From Pseudomonadota bacterium (GTDB lineage Bacteria > Pseudomonadota > Alphaproteobacteria > Rhizobiales > Xanthobacteraceae): a DNA stretch of 64,000 bases. A program made the position numbers and the translations under genes. Under the pieces are notes generated by a model. The model was not told the origin of the DNA. It ran no database searches and saw only the letters and a list, made by a program, of their open reading frames with translations. The stretch covers positions 31,383 to 95,382 of the forward strand of contig JAEYAU010000021.1 of NCBI GenBank assembly GCA_023404705.1, read 5' to 3'. Shown piece after piece: positions 24,978 through 39,900 of this stretch (position 1 is its first letter; each line of letters opens with the position of its first letter).

Positions 24978-27900
24978 ATGAACGCGCCGTTCGTGGTCGC
25001 GCAGGCGACCGCTGGTCAAAATGCCGGTACGGCACCACGCACCATCAAGGTCACGAAACCCGAAGGCAGTCAGGCCATTACGGTCCGTCTGGACGGGGCG
25101 ACGCGGCTCGATCTCAGCGACATCAGCAGCGAGAACATCACGCTGGTGCGCGTCGGCGAACGCCTCGTCATCCTCTTCGATAATCAGGCGACCGTAACGG
25201 TCGAGCCCTTCTTCGACTCGAGCGGACAGCCGGTGCAGGACCTCTCGTTGCAGGTCGGTCCGGACCGAATCGTAACGGGTGGCGAGTTCGCCAACCTCTT
25301 CCCGATCTCCACCGATCAGTCGATCCTGCCGGCGGCCGGCGAGGGCGCCGGCGCCCGCAACACGGGCGGCCAGTTCGGCACCTTCCAGATCGACGGCTTC
25401 GGCGATCGCAACGGTCTTGCGCTGCTCGGCCCCGAGGATGGCGCCGGCGGTCTCGGCCCGGCGGAGTTCGCCGGCAATGGCGCGCCGACGGCGCTCGACC
25501 TCGCTCTCGGTCTCGATGAGGACGAGATCGACATCAACGAAGGCAATCTCGCGGGCGAGGGCGACGACGTCTTCCCGTCGACCATCACGGGCCAGCTGCC
25601 GGTGAACTTCGGCCCGGACGGCTTCGGCGATCTCTTCTTCAACGTCTCATCCGGCCCCATCGCGGGTCTCACCTCGGGCGGCGACCAGATCACCTATACG
25701 GTGTCGGCGGACGGCCGCACCATCACGGCCTCCACGGTCAACGGCACGGTGTTCACCATCGGGCTGGTCGTGAACGGCGATTCGACCGTCACCTACACGG
25801 TGACTCTGTTCGCCTCGCTCGATCACCCGGATCAGGACAATCCCGCGACGAGCGAGCAGATCGAGCGCGCCTTCGAGGACAACATCCTCCTCGACTTCCC
25901 GTTCACGGTGCAGGACAGCAACGGCGACACCGCGACCGCGACGCTGACGCTCAACATCGACGACGACACGCCGATCGTGACCGTCGAGGGCGCGACCCAC
26001 GGCACCGTCGACGAGGACGGGCTGCCCGGCGGCAACCCGGAAGTCGGCACGCCGGACGATGACGGCGGTGAAGAGTCGTTCGCGGCCGTGGACGACGGCG
26101 ATGCGCCCGGCCAGGCGATCACCGCGACCGGCTCACTCGGCATCTCCTGGGGCGCCGACCGCTTCAACGACAACCCCAATGGCGGCGTCATCGGCGCTCC
26201 GGTCGACGGCGACCGCGCCGTGGTGTTCGACCAGCCGGCGACGCTCGCGACGCTCGATGGGCTTGCGCTCACCTCGAGCGGCGTTCCGCTGCAGTACGTC
26301 TTCAACAACGAAGGCGACGTGCTCACCGCCTACCGCTTCACGGACGGCCTCTACTTCAATGCGGACGGCGAGGTGATCGAGGGCGAGTTCAGCGAAGGCG
26401 AGGTGCCCGAGGGCGCGGTCGTCTTCGTGGTGACGCTCTCGGACGACACCAATACGGGCAGCTATCTGTTCGAGCTCTTCGGCACGCTCGATCATCCGGT
26501 GGCGGATACCGAGGACGATATCGACCTCACCTTCAGCTACACGGCCTATGACTCGGACGGCGACGCCATCGACGGCGACTTCCTGGTCACGGTGGACGAC
26601 GACGGCCCGGTGCTCGACGAGGAGACCAACCGCGCCGCGACCGTGGACGAGGAAGGCATCAACGGCAACGCGGGCGACAGCTATCAGTCGGGCGATTACG
26701 ACCCGGCCGGTCCGCGCGACACGGCCACCACCGCCAACGCGGTCTCGCTCGGCATCCTCTGGGGTGCGGACAACGCCAATACCGTGGTCGATGGCGGCAA
26801 TTTAGGCCTCGATGGCGACCGTTCGCTGGTGTTCGACGAGACTGCGACCGAGGGCGCGCTGGAGGCGCTCGATCTCACCTCCAACGGGGTCTCGTTGACC
26901 TATGACGTGACGCAGAACGGCACGCTGCTCACGGCCTACCGTTTCAACGGCGAGGACTATATCGACGCGGACGGCAACGTCACCGAGAATGCCGCGGACG
27001 CGCGCGTCTTCACGGTCTCGCTGTCCGACACCGACGCCGGCTCCTACACTTTCACGCTCATCGACAACCTCGATCACCCCGATGGACAGGTCGAGGACGA
27101 CCACAATCTCACCTTCAGCTACGTGGCGCGCGATGCCGACGGCGATTCGATTCCCGGCGCCTTCACGGTGACGGTCGACGACGACGGCCCGGTTCTCGAT
27201 CAGGAGACCAACCGCGCCGCGACCGTGGACGAGGAGGGGATCAACGGCAACGCCGGCGACAGCTATCCGCCCGGCGGCATGGCCGGCGACTACGACCCGG
27301 CGGGCTCGCGCGACACCGCGACGACTGCCAGCGCGATCTCGCTCGGCATCCTTTGGGGCGCCGACGATGCCAACGCGACCGTCGACGGCGGCAATCTGGA
27401 CGCCAATGGCGACCGCTCGCTCGTGTTCGACGAGACGGCGACCCAGGATGCGCTGGCGCAGCTCGAGCTCACCTCCAACGGGGTCTCGCTGACCTACGAG
27501 GTGACGCAGAACGGGACCCTGCTGACGGCCTATCGCTTCGACGGCGAGAGCTATATCGATGCCGACGGCAACGTGACCAGCGATGCCGCGAACGCGCAGG
27601 TGTTCATGGTCTCATTGTCTGACACCGATGCGGGCTCCTACAGCTTCACGCTGATCGACAACCTCGATCATCCCGAGGACCAGATCGAGGACGACCAGGA
27701 TCTCACCTTCAGCTACGTCGCGCGCGACGGCGACGGCGATGCGGTGTCCGGCTCCTTCACGGTCACGGTCGACGACGACGCCCCGGAGACCGGCGAGGCG
27801 CAGGCGACGACCGTCGACGAGGATGGCGGCCTCCTCGGCGGCAATCTGTTCGGCCCGGGCGATGCCTTCCTGACGCCCACCTTCTCGGCCGGCACGCTCA

Positions 27901-30900
27901 ACATCTCCTGGGGCGCCGACAACGCCGATAGCGACGACGGCTTCCGCCAGGATGGCGCCGGCAACAACAGCAATTCCTCGGCCGATGCGCTCACGGGCCG
28001 CGCGCTGTTCTTCACCGACGCGACGGTGGACGGCGGCGAGGGGCTGACCTCGCGCGGTGAGACCGTGCTGTTCCGCGTGGTCGACGACGGCACACGCCTC
28101 GAAGGCTATGTGGCGGGAAGCTCCGAGCGCCTCGTGTTCCACGTCTCGCTCAGCGACGACGGGGCGGGCAGCTACGTCTTTCATCTGCACGATGTGCTCG
28201 ACCATCCGGGGCATGACGACACCGAGACGGGCGCCACCGAGACGGCCTTCGAGGACGACATCGACCTCGGCTTCCACGTCACGGCGCGCGACTTCGACGG
28301 CGACGCGGTGGAGACGAGCTTCACCGTGACGGTGGACGACGACACGCCCGTGATCGTGGCGCCGATCAATGGCACCGTCGATGACGAAGGCCTGAACGGC
28401 GGCAACAAGGGCGGCGGCGCCTCCGACGCGCTCGGCGAGGCGACCTCGGCCGAGCACTCGCTTGGCATCCTCTGGGGTGCCGACAATGCCGATTCGGATC
28501 CGGACGGGGGCATCACGGGCGCTCCCGTGAACGGCGATCGGGCCGTGGTGTTCACGGCCGGCACGGTCTCCGGCCTCGAGGCCATGGAGCTGACATCGAA
28601 TGGCGCCGCGCTGAGCTATGCGCTCTCGGCGGACGGCACGACGATCACGGCGACTGCCGATGGCAATCCTGTCTTCACGATCTCGCTCTCGGACCAGGAC
28701 TTCGGATCCTACGAGTTCACCCTGCAGGACGTGCTCGACCATCCGGCGGGCGGCAGCGAGAACAACATCGACCTGAATTTCGGCTTCACGGCCTACGACT
28801 CCGACGGCGACTCGGTTTCGGGCTCCTTCCAGGTCACGGTCGACGACGACACGCCGGTGCAGGACAATGCCGACAACCGCTCGATCGACGAGGAGTCGCT
28901 CGCGGGCGGCAATCTCGGCGCGCCGTCGAGCCCGAGCTCCTATAACGGCACCGACCTCAGCCCGAACCCGGGCAGCGCCACCGCCAATGGCTGGCAGGTC
29001 GGCGGAGGTCTCGGCGTCTCCTGGGGCGCCGACCGCGATCTGAAGGCCGAGGACATCGCGGACGGCGATGCGACGGACGATGATCCGATCGGCCGAACCG
29101 TGTCCTTCGTCACGCAGGGCGGGTCCGGAACGCCGCTCTCCGTCGGCGCCGTGACCAATGTCACCGCGAGCCTCGGATCGACTTTCGCGAACCTGACGTC
29201 GGACGGCGTCGCGCTCGCCTATCGCATCGACTATCTCGAGGCGCCGGCCGGCACCTGGAACGGCGGCTATGTGCTGACCGCCTACAAGTCGACCGGCAGC
29301 GCCACCACGGTCGCCGACCAGGTCTTCAAGCTGACGATCGATCCGACCAGCGAGAACGGCAACTACACCTTCGAGTTGCTCGGCAATCTCGACCATGCGC
29401 TCACCCCGGCCAACCGGGAGAACGATCTCGAGCTGAACTTCCGCATCCGCGCGGCGGATGCGGACGGCGACCTCGGCGAGGCCGAGAGCTTCCGCATCAC
29501 GGTCGATGACGACGCGCCGGTCGCCGGCACCGGCACCGCCTCGACCGTCGAGGACGAAGCCGTCAACAGCGGCAACCAGGAGACCGAAAGCCCCGATCTC
29601 GGCGCTTCGGTCTCGAACGTCTCGCTCAACATCTCGTGGGGCGCGGATAGCGGCAATGACGGCAACGGCCAGCCGGGCGATCGCTCGGTCGCCTTCACCA
29701 ACGCCAGCGTGACGGTCTCGGGCGCCTACAACGGCGCCAGCCTGACATCGCTCGGCGTGCCGGTCTCGACCGCGGTCGTGGGTGGCGTGCTCATCGGCTA
29801 CACGGGTTCGCCCGCGCCGGCCAACAGCAGCGACGCCCGCGTGGTGTTCTTGGCCTCGCTCTCGGATGCCAATAACGGCGAGTATTCCTTCACGCTCAAG
29901 AAGCCGCTCGATCATGCCACCGGCGCGGGCGAGAACAGCCTTTCACTCACCTTCAATTACACCGCGACCGATTCCGACGGCGACACCAACGCCAACACCT
30001 TCACGGTGAACGTGGTCGACGATCAGCCGATCGCCGGCACCGGCACGGCTTCCACGGTCGAGGACGAGGCCGTCGATGGTGGCAACCAGGAGATCGAGAG
30101 CCCGAATCTCGGCGCCTCGGTCTCGGGCGTGGCGCTCAACATCCTCTGGGGCTCGGACGACGCCAATGACGGCAACGGCCAGCCGGGCGATCGTTCGGTC
30201 GCCTTCACCAATAACAGCGTGGCGGTCTCCGGCGCCTACAATGGCGCGAGCCTGACCTCGCTCGGCCAGCCGGTCTCGTTCACGATCCTCTCGACTGGCG
30301 AGATCGTCGGCTACACGGGCTCGCCCGTGCCGACCACCACGGGCGCCGCGAACGTCGTGCTGTTCTCGTCGCTCTCCGATCTCGGCAGCGGCAGCTACAG
30401 CTTCACCCTCGTGAAGCCGCTCGATCATGCCACCGGCAATGGCGAGAACTCGCTCACGCTCACGTTCAACTACACGGCCACGGATTCGGACGGCGACACC
30501 TCGCCGAACACCTTCACGGTCACGGTCGTGGACGATCGCCCGATCGCCAATGTCGGCACCGCAGCCAGCGTCGAGGACGAGGCCGTCAATGGCGGCAACG
30601 ACGAGACCGAAAGCCCCGACCTCGAGGCGTCGGTTTCCGGCATCTCGCTGAACATCCAGTGGGGCGCGGACAATGCCAATGACGGCAATGGCCAGCCCGG
30701 CGACCGCTCGGTCGCCTTCACGAACAACAGCGTGGCGGTGTCGGGCACCCACAATGGGACGAGTCTGACCTCGCTCGGGCAGGCCGTCTCCTTCGCGATC
30801 GTCAACGGCGTGCTCATTGGCTACACGGGCTCGCCCGCGCCGGCCGACACCAGCAACAGCCGCGTGGTGCTGTTCACCTCGCTCTCGGACGCCAACAACG

Positions 30901-33900
30901 GCGAATACTCCTTCACGCTGAAGAAGCCGCTCGATCATGCGGACGACGTCGGCAATGCCGAGAACCCGCTGACGCTCACCTTCAACTACACGGCGACGGA
31001 TTCCGACGGCGATACGTCGACCTCGACCTTCACGGTCACGGTCGTCGACGACGTGCCGCAGTTCTCGGCCACGCCCGAGAGCAAGTCGGTCGACGAGGAA
31101 TACGTCAGCAACGCCGGCAACACCGAGAACGAGCACAGCTATCCGGGCGATCTCGCGGGCCAGGACGAGGACGTCACGGGCGATCTCAACATTTCGTGGG
31201 GCTCGGACAACCGCGACGGCTCGGGCGCGATCGACCGCGAGGTGGAGTTCACGGGCATCAGCACGGGTCAGGCCGTGATGGTGACCACGCCGTCGAATTC
31301 GACGCCGTTCCAGCTCACGTCGAACGGCGTCAACGTCCAGTTCATCCACGTCTCCGACACCGAGATCTGGGGCGTCGCCAACGACAATGGCGGACCGCTC
31401 ACCATTTTCGATCGGCGCGTGTTCACGATCACGCTCTCGGATGACGACAGCGGCAGCTACACGTTCGATCTCAACGACAATATCGATCACCCGCTGCCGA
31501 ACACCGAAGACGACATCATCATCGGCTTCAACTTCAGGGCGACCGACTCGGACGGCGACTCGATCGACGGCAGCTTCACGGTCACGGTCGACGACGACGC
31601 GCCGCGGCTCACCGGTCCGGTGACGAACACCGTCGACGAGGAGTTCGTCGGCGAGACCTTCTTCGGCCTGGTCGGGCCGGGCAACACCGGGCTGGAGCAC
31701 ACCTATCCGGGCGACACCCTGTTCGATTTCACCCGCGCGGCGGGGGATCTCAACATCGCCTGGGGCGCCGATGACCGCGACGGCTCCGGCGCGATCGACC
31801 GCGATGTCTCTTTGGTCGGCTCGAACAGCAGCGACGGCGCCGCGGTGCTCACCAGCACCGGCGCGCAGCTCACCTCGGACGGAGAGCTCGTCACCATCGA
31901 CCGCATCTCCGACACGGTGATCGAGGGCCGCGCCGGCGCGCGGCTCGTGTTCCGGGTCGAGATCTCGGACGATGGCGCGGGCGAATACGAGTTCGAGCTG
32001 TTCGACAATCTCGACCATCCGCCGACCCCGGCGGACACCGAGAACGACATCACGTTGGACTTCGGCTTCCGCGCCACCGATGCGGACGGCGATTCGGTCG
32101 ACGGAAGCTTCTCGATCGTGGTCGACGACGATGCGCCGCGTCTCACCGGCGCCATCAATTCGACCGTGGACGAGGATGGCCTGCCCGGCGGCAACACCAC
32201 GCCGTCAGGCAATGGCGACGTCTCGGGCTCCGCCACCACGGCGCCGAACCCGCTCAGCGGCGCCCCGATCTCGCTCGGCATCGAGTGGGGTAATGACAAC
32301 AATCTCAAGGCCGAGGACATCTCGGACGGCAACGCGACCGACGACGATCCGATCGGCCGCACCGTCGCCTTCGTGAACGCCAGCGGTGCCGCACTCGGCA
32401 TCGGCAACAACGTGCTCACGCCGTCGATCCTCGTGAACGGCGTGGAGGCGGGCGCCACGCTCACGTCCGATGGCTCGAACCTGAGCTACGCGATCACCTA
32501 TCTGGAGTCCGCGCCGGGCGTGTGGAACGGCGGCTATGTCCTGCTCGCCTTCAAGCAGGGCACGGGCTCGTCGGATCCCGCGAACCAGGTGTTCCGCGTC
32601 ACCATCGATCCGACCACCAACAATGGCGGTTACAAGTTCGAGCTGCTCGGCAACCTCGAGCACGACGGCACGCCCGCCAACAGCGAGAACAATCTCGACC
32701 TGACCTTCCGCTTCGCGGCCTTCGACTCCGACGGCGACCGCGCCGGCGGCACGATCTTCGGCTCGACCGGTTCGTTCACGGTGACCGTCGATGACGACAC
32801 GCCGAACGCGACCGGGGCCGCGCTCGGGACCCAGTCGGAATCTGCCCTCACGGGCGGCGACGGCCTCTATGCGCCCGCCGGCACCACCGCGGACGGCTCG
32901 CTTATCATCACGGGCAATGTCACGACTCCGCCGTCGCCCGGCGCCGACGGCTACAAGGGCGGTAGCTTCGCGACCGCCGTGACCTTCACGGGCGCGCCGA
33001 GCGGCTTGTCGGTGATCGACGTGACGTCGGGCGAGGTGCGCCCCGTCACCTTCAACCTCGCTGACACGGTGCTGAACGGCAACGAGATCATCCTCCGCGG
33101 CCGCGCCGACATGGACGGCCCGCTCGGCGGCGGCGATCCCTCCGTGGTCATCGAGCTCGTGCTGCGCTCCGACGGCTCGGTTGAATATCGCCAGCACAAG
33201 CCGCTGGTGCACCAGGACGGCGGCGCCACGGACGCGGCGCAGAATCTCGGCTTCTCCTACACGCTGACCGACGGCGACAACGACACCACGACGGCTCAGT
33301 CGATCTCCGTGACCGTCAACGACACCGAGCCGACCGCATCGGGCATCACGTTCGAAGCGAGCTCGGAATCCGCCCTGACGGGCAACGACGGCTTCTATGC
33401 GCCGGCCGGCACCGTTGCGGATGGTCCGCTGGTCATTCAGGGCTCTGTCACAGTACCGACTTCCGGATCCGACGGGTGGGCGGGCGGCAGCTTCGCCAAT
33501 GCGGTCAACTTCACGTCGGCGCCGTCCGGTCTGATGGCCGTCGACGTGGTGACGGGCGAAGCCCGCGAGATCGAGTTCCACATCACGACTCCCGCGCGCA
33601 TGGGCAACGAGATCATGCTGCGCGGCTATGCCGATATGGACGGTGAGCTCGGCGGCGGTCCTTCGCCGGTGATCGAGCTCGTCCTCAATGCCGACGGCAC
33701 CGTCACGTATCGGCAGATCCGTCCGCTCGTGCACGTGGAAGGCAGCGGCACCGACGAGTCGCAGACCTTCAGCTTCGGCTACACGGTCACCGACGGCGAC
33801 GGCGACACCACCGCGGTGCAGACCATCTCGGTGACGATCAACGACGACAATCCGAACGCAGCTAATTCCAGCACGCCGGCCTTCATCGAGGAGGGCCCCG

Positions 33901-36900
33901 GCGAGCCGACCATCTCGGGCGTCGGGCTCAACGTCGCCTTCGGCGCCGACGGCGGCAGCAGCGGGCCTTCGCTTGCCTTCAACAGCCTCACGGTCATCGC
34001 GCGCGATCCGAACGGCAGCCCGGTGTCGCTCACCTCGAACGGTGCGGCGGTCAGCCTCGCCTACATGGACGCGGCCCACACCATTCTGGTCGGCTACACT
34101 GGCGCCGTGCCGGTGGCGCACAACGCCTCGAACGTCGTCTTCACGATCTTTATCAGCGACGCGGGCACTGGCTCTTACGACTTCATCCTGCGCCAGCCGC
34201 TCGACCATCCGGCGCCGGTCGGCCTCAACCACTTCATCGATCTGGACTTCGGCTACACGGCCACCGACGGCGACGGCGACACGGATGGCGGCACCTTCAC
34301 GGTGCGCGTCGATGCGGCTGGCACGATCGGCTCGATCAGCTATGACGGTCTGACCTCCGGCGTCTTCGTCAACCTGTCGGACGACAACTGGACGATCGGC
34401 TCCGACACGGCCGGCGCGCACAAGGCGACCGACCGCGCCTCCGTCGTTGACAAGGTCGTCGGCATCGACGACGTCACGGGCATCGTCGACGCCTATGGAT
34501 CCGATGCGGATGACATCCTCATCGGCAACGACCAGGCCAATATCCTCGGCGGCAATGACGGCAACGACCTGATCATCGGCGGCGCCGGCAACGACACGCT
34601 CCAGGGCGGCATCGGCACCGACACGGTCGACTACAGCCAGGACGGCGGCAGCAAGGGCGTGTTCGTCCAGCTCGGCTCGCTCGCGACCGAAGGCTATGTG
34701 CGCAACAACCCGGGCGAGGTCTGGGAAACCAACCCCCGTCCGGGCGACGGCCAGGCGCGCGACAGCTTCGGCAATCTCGACACCATCTCGGGCGTCGAGA
34801 ACGTGATCGGCACCAGCGCCAGCGACGTGCTGCTCGGCGACGGCGCCGCCAACATGCTCAAGGGCAATGGCGGCCACGACTGGATGGAAGGCGCCGGTGG
34901 CGCCGACGTCATGTATGGCGACGACGGCGCGGACGCGCTGCTCGGCGGCGCAGGCGCGGACGAACTGCATGGCGGCGCCGACGGCGACTCCCTCAACGGC
35001 GGCGACGGCGTTGATACCATCGCGGGTGACGGCGGCAACGACCGCAGCTTCGGCGGCGAGGGCAACGATTCCTTCGACGGCGGCACCGGCATCGACACGG
35101 CCGAGATGTATTCGCTCGCCTCGCTCAAGTTCGACACCGGCACCGGCAAGTGGATCGCGGCGTCGGGCAGCTGGGAAGGCACCGACACCCTCGTCAACAC
35201 CGAGGTGGTGCGCTCCGGCTCGACGTATCTGCCGAACGATCCGTTCCAGCTTCTGGTCGGCGGCGGCAGCGAGTTCGACACCATCCAGGAGGCCGTCGAT
35301 TACGCGGCGGACCTGCGCTCCTCCGGCATTACGGGCCCGATCACGATCCATGTGGCGCCCGGCACCTACACCGAGCAGGTCACGGTTGAGGTCGACAATC
35401 TGACGATCCAGGCCGCGATCCTCGAGAGCACGGGCCTGCCCGGCCTGGTGATCGTCGAGGCGCCTGCGACGCTTGTGAAGACCGCGGATTCGCCGACCTC
35501 CGGCCGCGATCTCGTCTCCATCATCTCGGTGGAGGACGCCGACAACGTCACGATCAAGAACCTGACGGTCGACGGCGATCAGCGCGGCGGCATCGACGCG
35601 GTCGCGCCCGACAACGGCACGCTGGTCGGCATCTCGTTCCTCGACAGCGACGGCGGCGTCATCGACGGCGTCACCGTCACGGGCGTGCGCGAGAGCGATG
35701 CCATGTTCGGCATGCAGCGCGGCGTCGGCATCTACGTCATCAACGTGGATCCGGACGGCGGGGCCGCGACGCCCAGCGCGTCCACCGATCTGAACTCGAT
35801 CGAGATCAAGAACTCGACGGTGATCGACTTCCAGAAGGGCGGCATCGTCGTCGTCAACGCGGATGTCGACATCCACGGCAACACCGTCACGGGCATCGGC
35901 GCCACCAACTGGACGGCGCAGAACGGCATCCAGGTCTCGGGCTCGACCGGCACGATCTCGGGCAACACCGTGCAGGGCATCGGCTACACGGGTGCGACCT
36001 GGGCCTCGACCGATATCCTGACCTTCAACAACCTCGACCTGGTCATCAACGGTAACCATATCTTCGGCACCGGCAGCGGTGACTCCGGAGTCGGCGTGTC
36101 GGTGATCGATTCCACCGGCGCGGTGGTCACCAACAACGACTTCCACGATCTCGGCTGGGCCATCACGGCCGAGGACTATCCGACCTGGCCGGAGGCGCTG
36201 CTCCCGGGCGGCGGCACCAACTTCGGTGGCAATACGTTCTTCACAATCGGCGACACCTTCCTCTACTTCGATCCTGCTGCGACGACTCCGAATGCCTTCA
36301 GCGTCACCGGCACGTCCGGCTATGACGTGATCAACGGCGCGGCGGGCAACGACGTCATCGACGGCGCCGGCGGCGACGACATTCTGAACGGCCGCGGTGG
36401 CAACGACGACATCAGCGGCGGCACCGGCACCGACACGCTCGACCAGAGCACCGATCCGGCCGGCGTCAGGACGAATCTGTCCGGCGCGTCCGTCAACCTG
36501 GCGCCCTACGGTTTCGCCGGCACGGTGGCGGCCAACACCACCCTCGACGGCTACGGCGGCACCGATACGCTGAGCTCCATCGAGAACTGGCGCGGCAGCG
36601 CCTCCGACGACATCGTCATCGGCTCGAGCACGAATAACGACCTGCGCGGCAACGGCGGCGACGACACGTTCGTGCTGAACGTCGGCGACGGCACCGACAC
36701 GGTCTTCGGCGGCACGCACGGCGCGAACGGCGACCTGCTCGACGTCACCAACACGGGCGGCGCCACGACCTTCACGATCGCGGCCACCGGCGGTGCCGAT
36801 CCGATCACCATCGATACCGACGGCCTCGCGGGCGCCGAGATCACGGCCTCCGAGATCGAGGACATCGCGATCCACCTCGGCAGCGGCGGCGACACGGTCA

Positions 36901-39900
36901 ACGTCTCCGGCTCGCTCGGCGGCACCTCGCTCAGCACCTCGACCATCACGGTCACGGGCGGCGCCGGCAACGACGCGGTCGACGCCAGCGACATCGATGC
37001 GGCCCTTCCGGTCAAGGTCGAGTTCACCGGCAATGGCGGCGACGACACCTTCACGGGCGGCGCCGGCAACGACCGCTTCGACGGCGGCGAGGACACCGAG
37101 ACGGCCGGCGACAAGGCCGTCTACACCGAGAGCGTCAACATCGCGGTCGACAACACCGGCGACGGCTCGCCGGACGACGACTTCACGGTCACCTCGGCCA
37201 ATGGCGGCACCGACACGCTGCGCAATGTCGAGCTGATCGACGTCAACGGCCACATCATCGACGTCACCAATACGGTGTGGGTCTACAACGGCGGCTATCT
37301 GGTCGATACCTTCGACACCATCGCGCAGGCCGTGAACTACGCGAACGGTCTGACCGCGACCGGCGCCGGCATCGTCGTCGAGGCCGGCCGCAACGGCGGC
37401 GACAACTACACCGAGGGCAACGTCACCATCACCCAGGCGATGACCATCAGGGGCGTTGGTGATCCCACCGTCACGGGCGGCTTCATCGTCGATCTCGACG
37501 CGGACGATGCCTCCGGAACGGTGGCATTCCAGGGCCTGACGATCGTCGCCGCCGGCGGCACCGGCATCAGCGCCCAGGATCAGGAGATCCTCGGCACCTT
37601 GTCGCTCGACAACGTGCGTATCGAAGGCGCCAGCTCCAGCGGCCTGATCGCGTCGGGTCGCAAGGACAGCACGGCCTACGATCAGGCAGGCGTCCAGAAC
37701 GTGGTGATCACCAACTCCACGTTCGTCGACAATGCTCAGTCGAATACGAACTCCGCCGCCATCATGCTGTTCGAGTTCGACGGTGACGCCACGATCACCA
37801 ATGTTGAGGTGAGCAACGCCGTCACCGGGCCAAACAGCGCGGCCTATGGCGTCCAGATCGCGGGCTTCGACGGCCCGCTCTACGATCAGAAGACGCCCGG
37901 AGTCGGTTCGGCGCTGGGCTCTTACGACGTCCTCACGCCGATGGGGACCGTCACGATCAATGGCGTCGAGATCAGCGGCGACGTCCGCAAGACGGGTCTC
38001 TACATCCAGGGCTATACGGCCACGACCGGTCTGACGATCGCCGGCTCGACCGTCGACGTCGTCTCCGGCTGGGGCAAGCCGGTTATCGTCGACCCGATGG
38101 GCGATCAGTTGCCGACCGGCACGCCGAACACGGCCGCCAACGCGGGCTCGTTCTTCGACGACGCGGCTGCCAACGGCTCGTACAATCTCAGCGGGCTGCA
38201 TGTGGTTCAGCACGGCCAGCAGGTCAGCGAGCTGCAGGGCACGAGCAAGGCGGACACGATCGTCGGCACCGACGCCAACGACGTGATCACCGGCTTCGCC
38301 GGCAACGACACGCTGTCGGGCGGCCTCGGCACCGACACGATCGACTACAGCCAGGATGGCGGCAGCAAGCCGGTCTTCGTCCAGCTCGGCTCGCTCGCGA
38401 GCGATGGCTATGTGCGCAACAACCCGGGCGAGGTCTGGGAAGGCAACGCCCGTCCGGGCGATGGCCAGGCGCGCGACACGTTCGGAAACCTCGACACCAT
38501 CTCGGGCGTCGAGAACGTGATCGGCACCAGCGGCGGCGACGTGCTGCTCGGCGATGCCAACGCCAACATGCTCAAGGGCAATGGTGGCGGCGATTGGATG
38601 GAAGGCGCCGGCGGCGCCGACGTCATGTACGGCGATGCCGGCGCGGACGTCCTGCTCGGCGGCGCGGGCGCGGACGAGCTCCACGGCGGCGCCGATGGTG
38701 ACTCGCTCAACGGCGGCGACGGCGTCGACACCATCACGGGCGATGCCGGCAACGACCGCAGCTTCGGCGGCGGCGACAACGACGCCTTCGACGGCGGCAC
38801 AGGCGTCGACACGGCCGAGATGTATTCGCTCGCCTCGCTCAAGTTCGACACCGGCACCGGCAAATGGATCGCGGCGTCCGGCTCGTGGGAAGGCACCGAC
38901 ACCCTCGTCAATACCGAGGTGGTGCGCTCCGGCTCGACCTATCTGCCGAACGATCCGTTCCAGATTCTGGTCGGCGGCGGCAGCGAGTTCGACACCATCC
39001 AGGAGGCCGTCGACTACGCGGCGGGGCTGCGCACCTCCGGCATCACGGGTCCGATCACAATCCACTTGGCGCCCGGCACCTACACCGAGAACGTCACCAT
39101 CGACGTCGACAACCTGACCATCCAGGCCGCGATCCTCGAGAGCACCGGCCTGCCCGGCGCGGTGAGCGTGGAGGGCGGGTTCACGGTGACCGGGACCCTC
39201 GACGGCGCCCTGACATTGAAGAACATCGCGATCGATGCCACGGGTCAGCAGTACGGCGTCTTCGTGGATGCGAGCTCGACCGGCTTCGCGGGCTCGGTGA
39301 CGCTCGACGGCGTCTCCATCGAGAACGCGCAGCAGAACGGCTTTGCCTATATCCGCGACGGCAACAATGTCAGCGGCACGACGCCGATGCCGCACACCGA
39401 CACGATCGGCAGCGTGTCGATCCTCAACTCGTCCTTCGACGACAACGGCCTCGGCGCGACTGGCGGCTCCGGCGACATCCTGCTCTACGGCTACAACCGC
39501 GACCTGACCGTCACCAACGTGACGATCAGCGGCAAGGACACGGCCGGCGCCGGCGGTGCGCAGAAGGCCATCCAGGTGCGCGGCATCCAGGACGGCTCCG
39601 ACACCACGAATGTCGGGCCCTTCGATCCGGCCGGCAACTTCTCGTTCACGAACCTGCAGGTGAGCGGCTACTACACCCAGGACCTGATGGCGTTCTACCG
39701 CATCGCGGGCTTCGCCTCGTTCGCGGTCTCGGGCGTCAGCCTGAACGCCAGCGCGCCCTGGGGCCTCGTGAACTTCGACGAGGTGACGGGTCCGATCAAT
39801 CTGTCGAGCGGCATCACGGGGACGAATCTGTCCGGCGGTCCGCTCGCGGTCATGCAGGGCCTCGCCTCCAACGACACGTTCACGGGTACGGGCGGTGACG

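Noticed and set aside
34500..36000. Regular short repeats that could suggest a CRISPR or satellite array
   Set aside because: They are in-frame GGxGxDxLxGG coding repeats of RTX calcium-binding domains, without unique spacers or cas genes.
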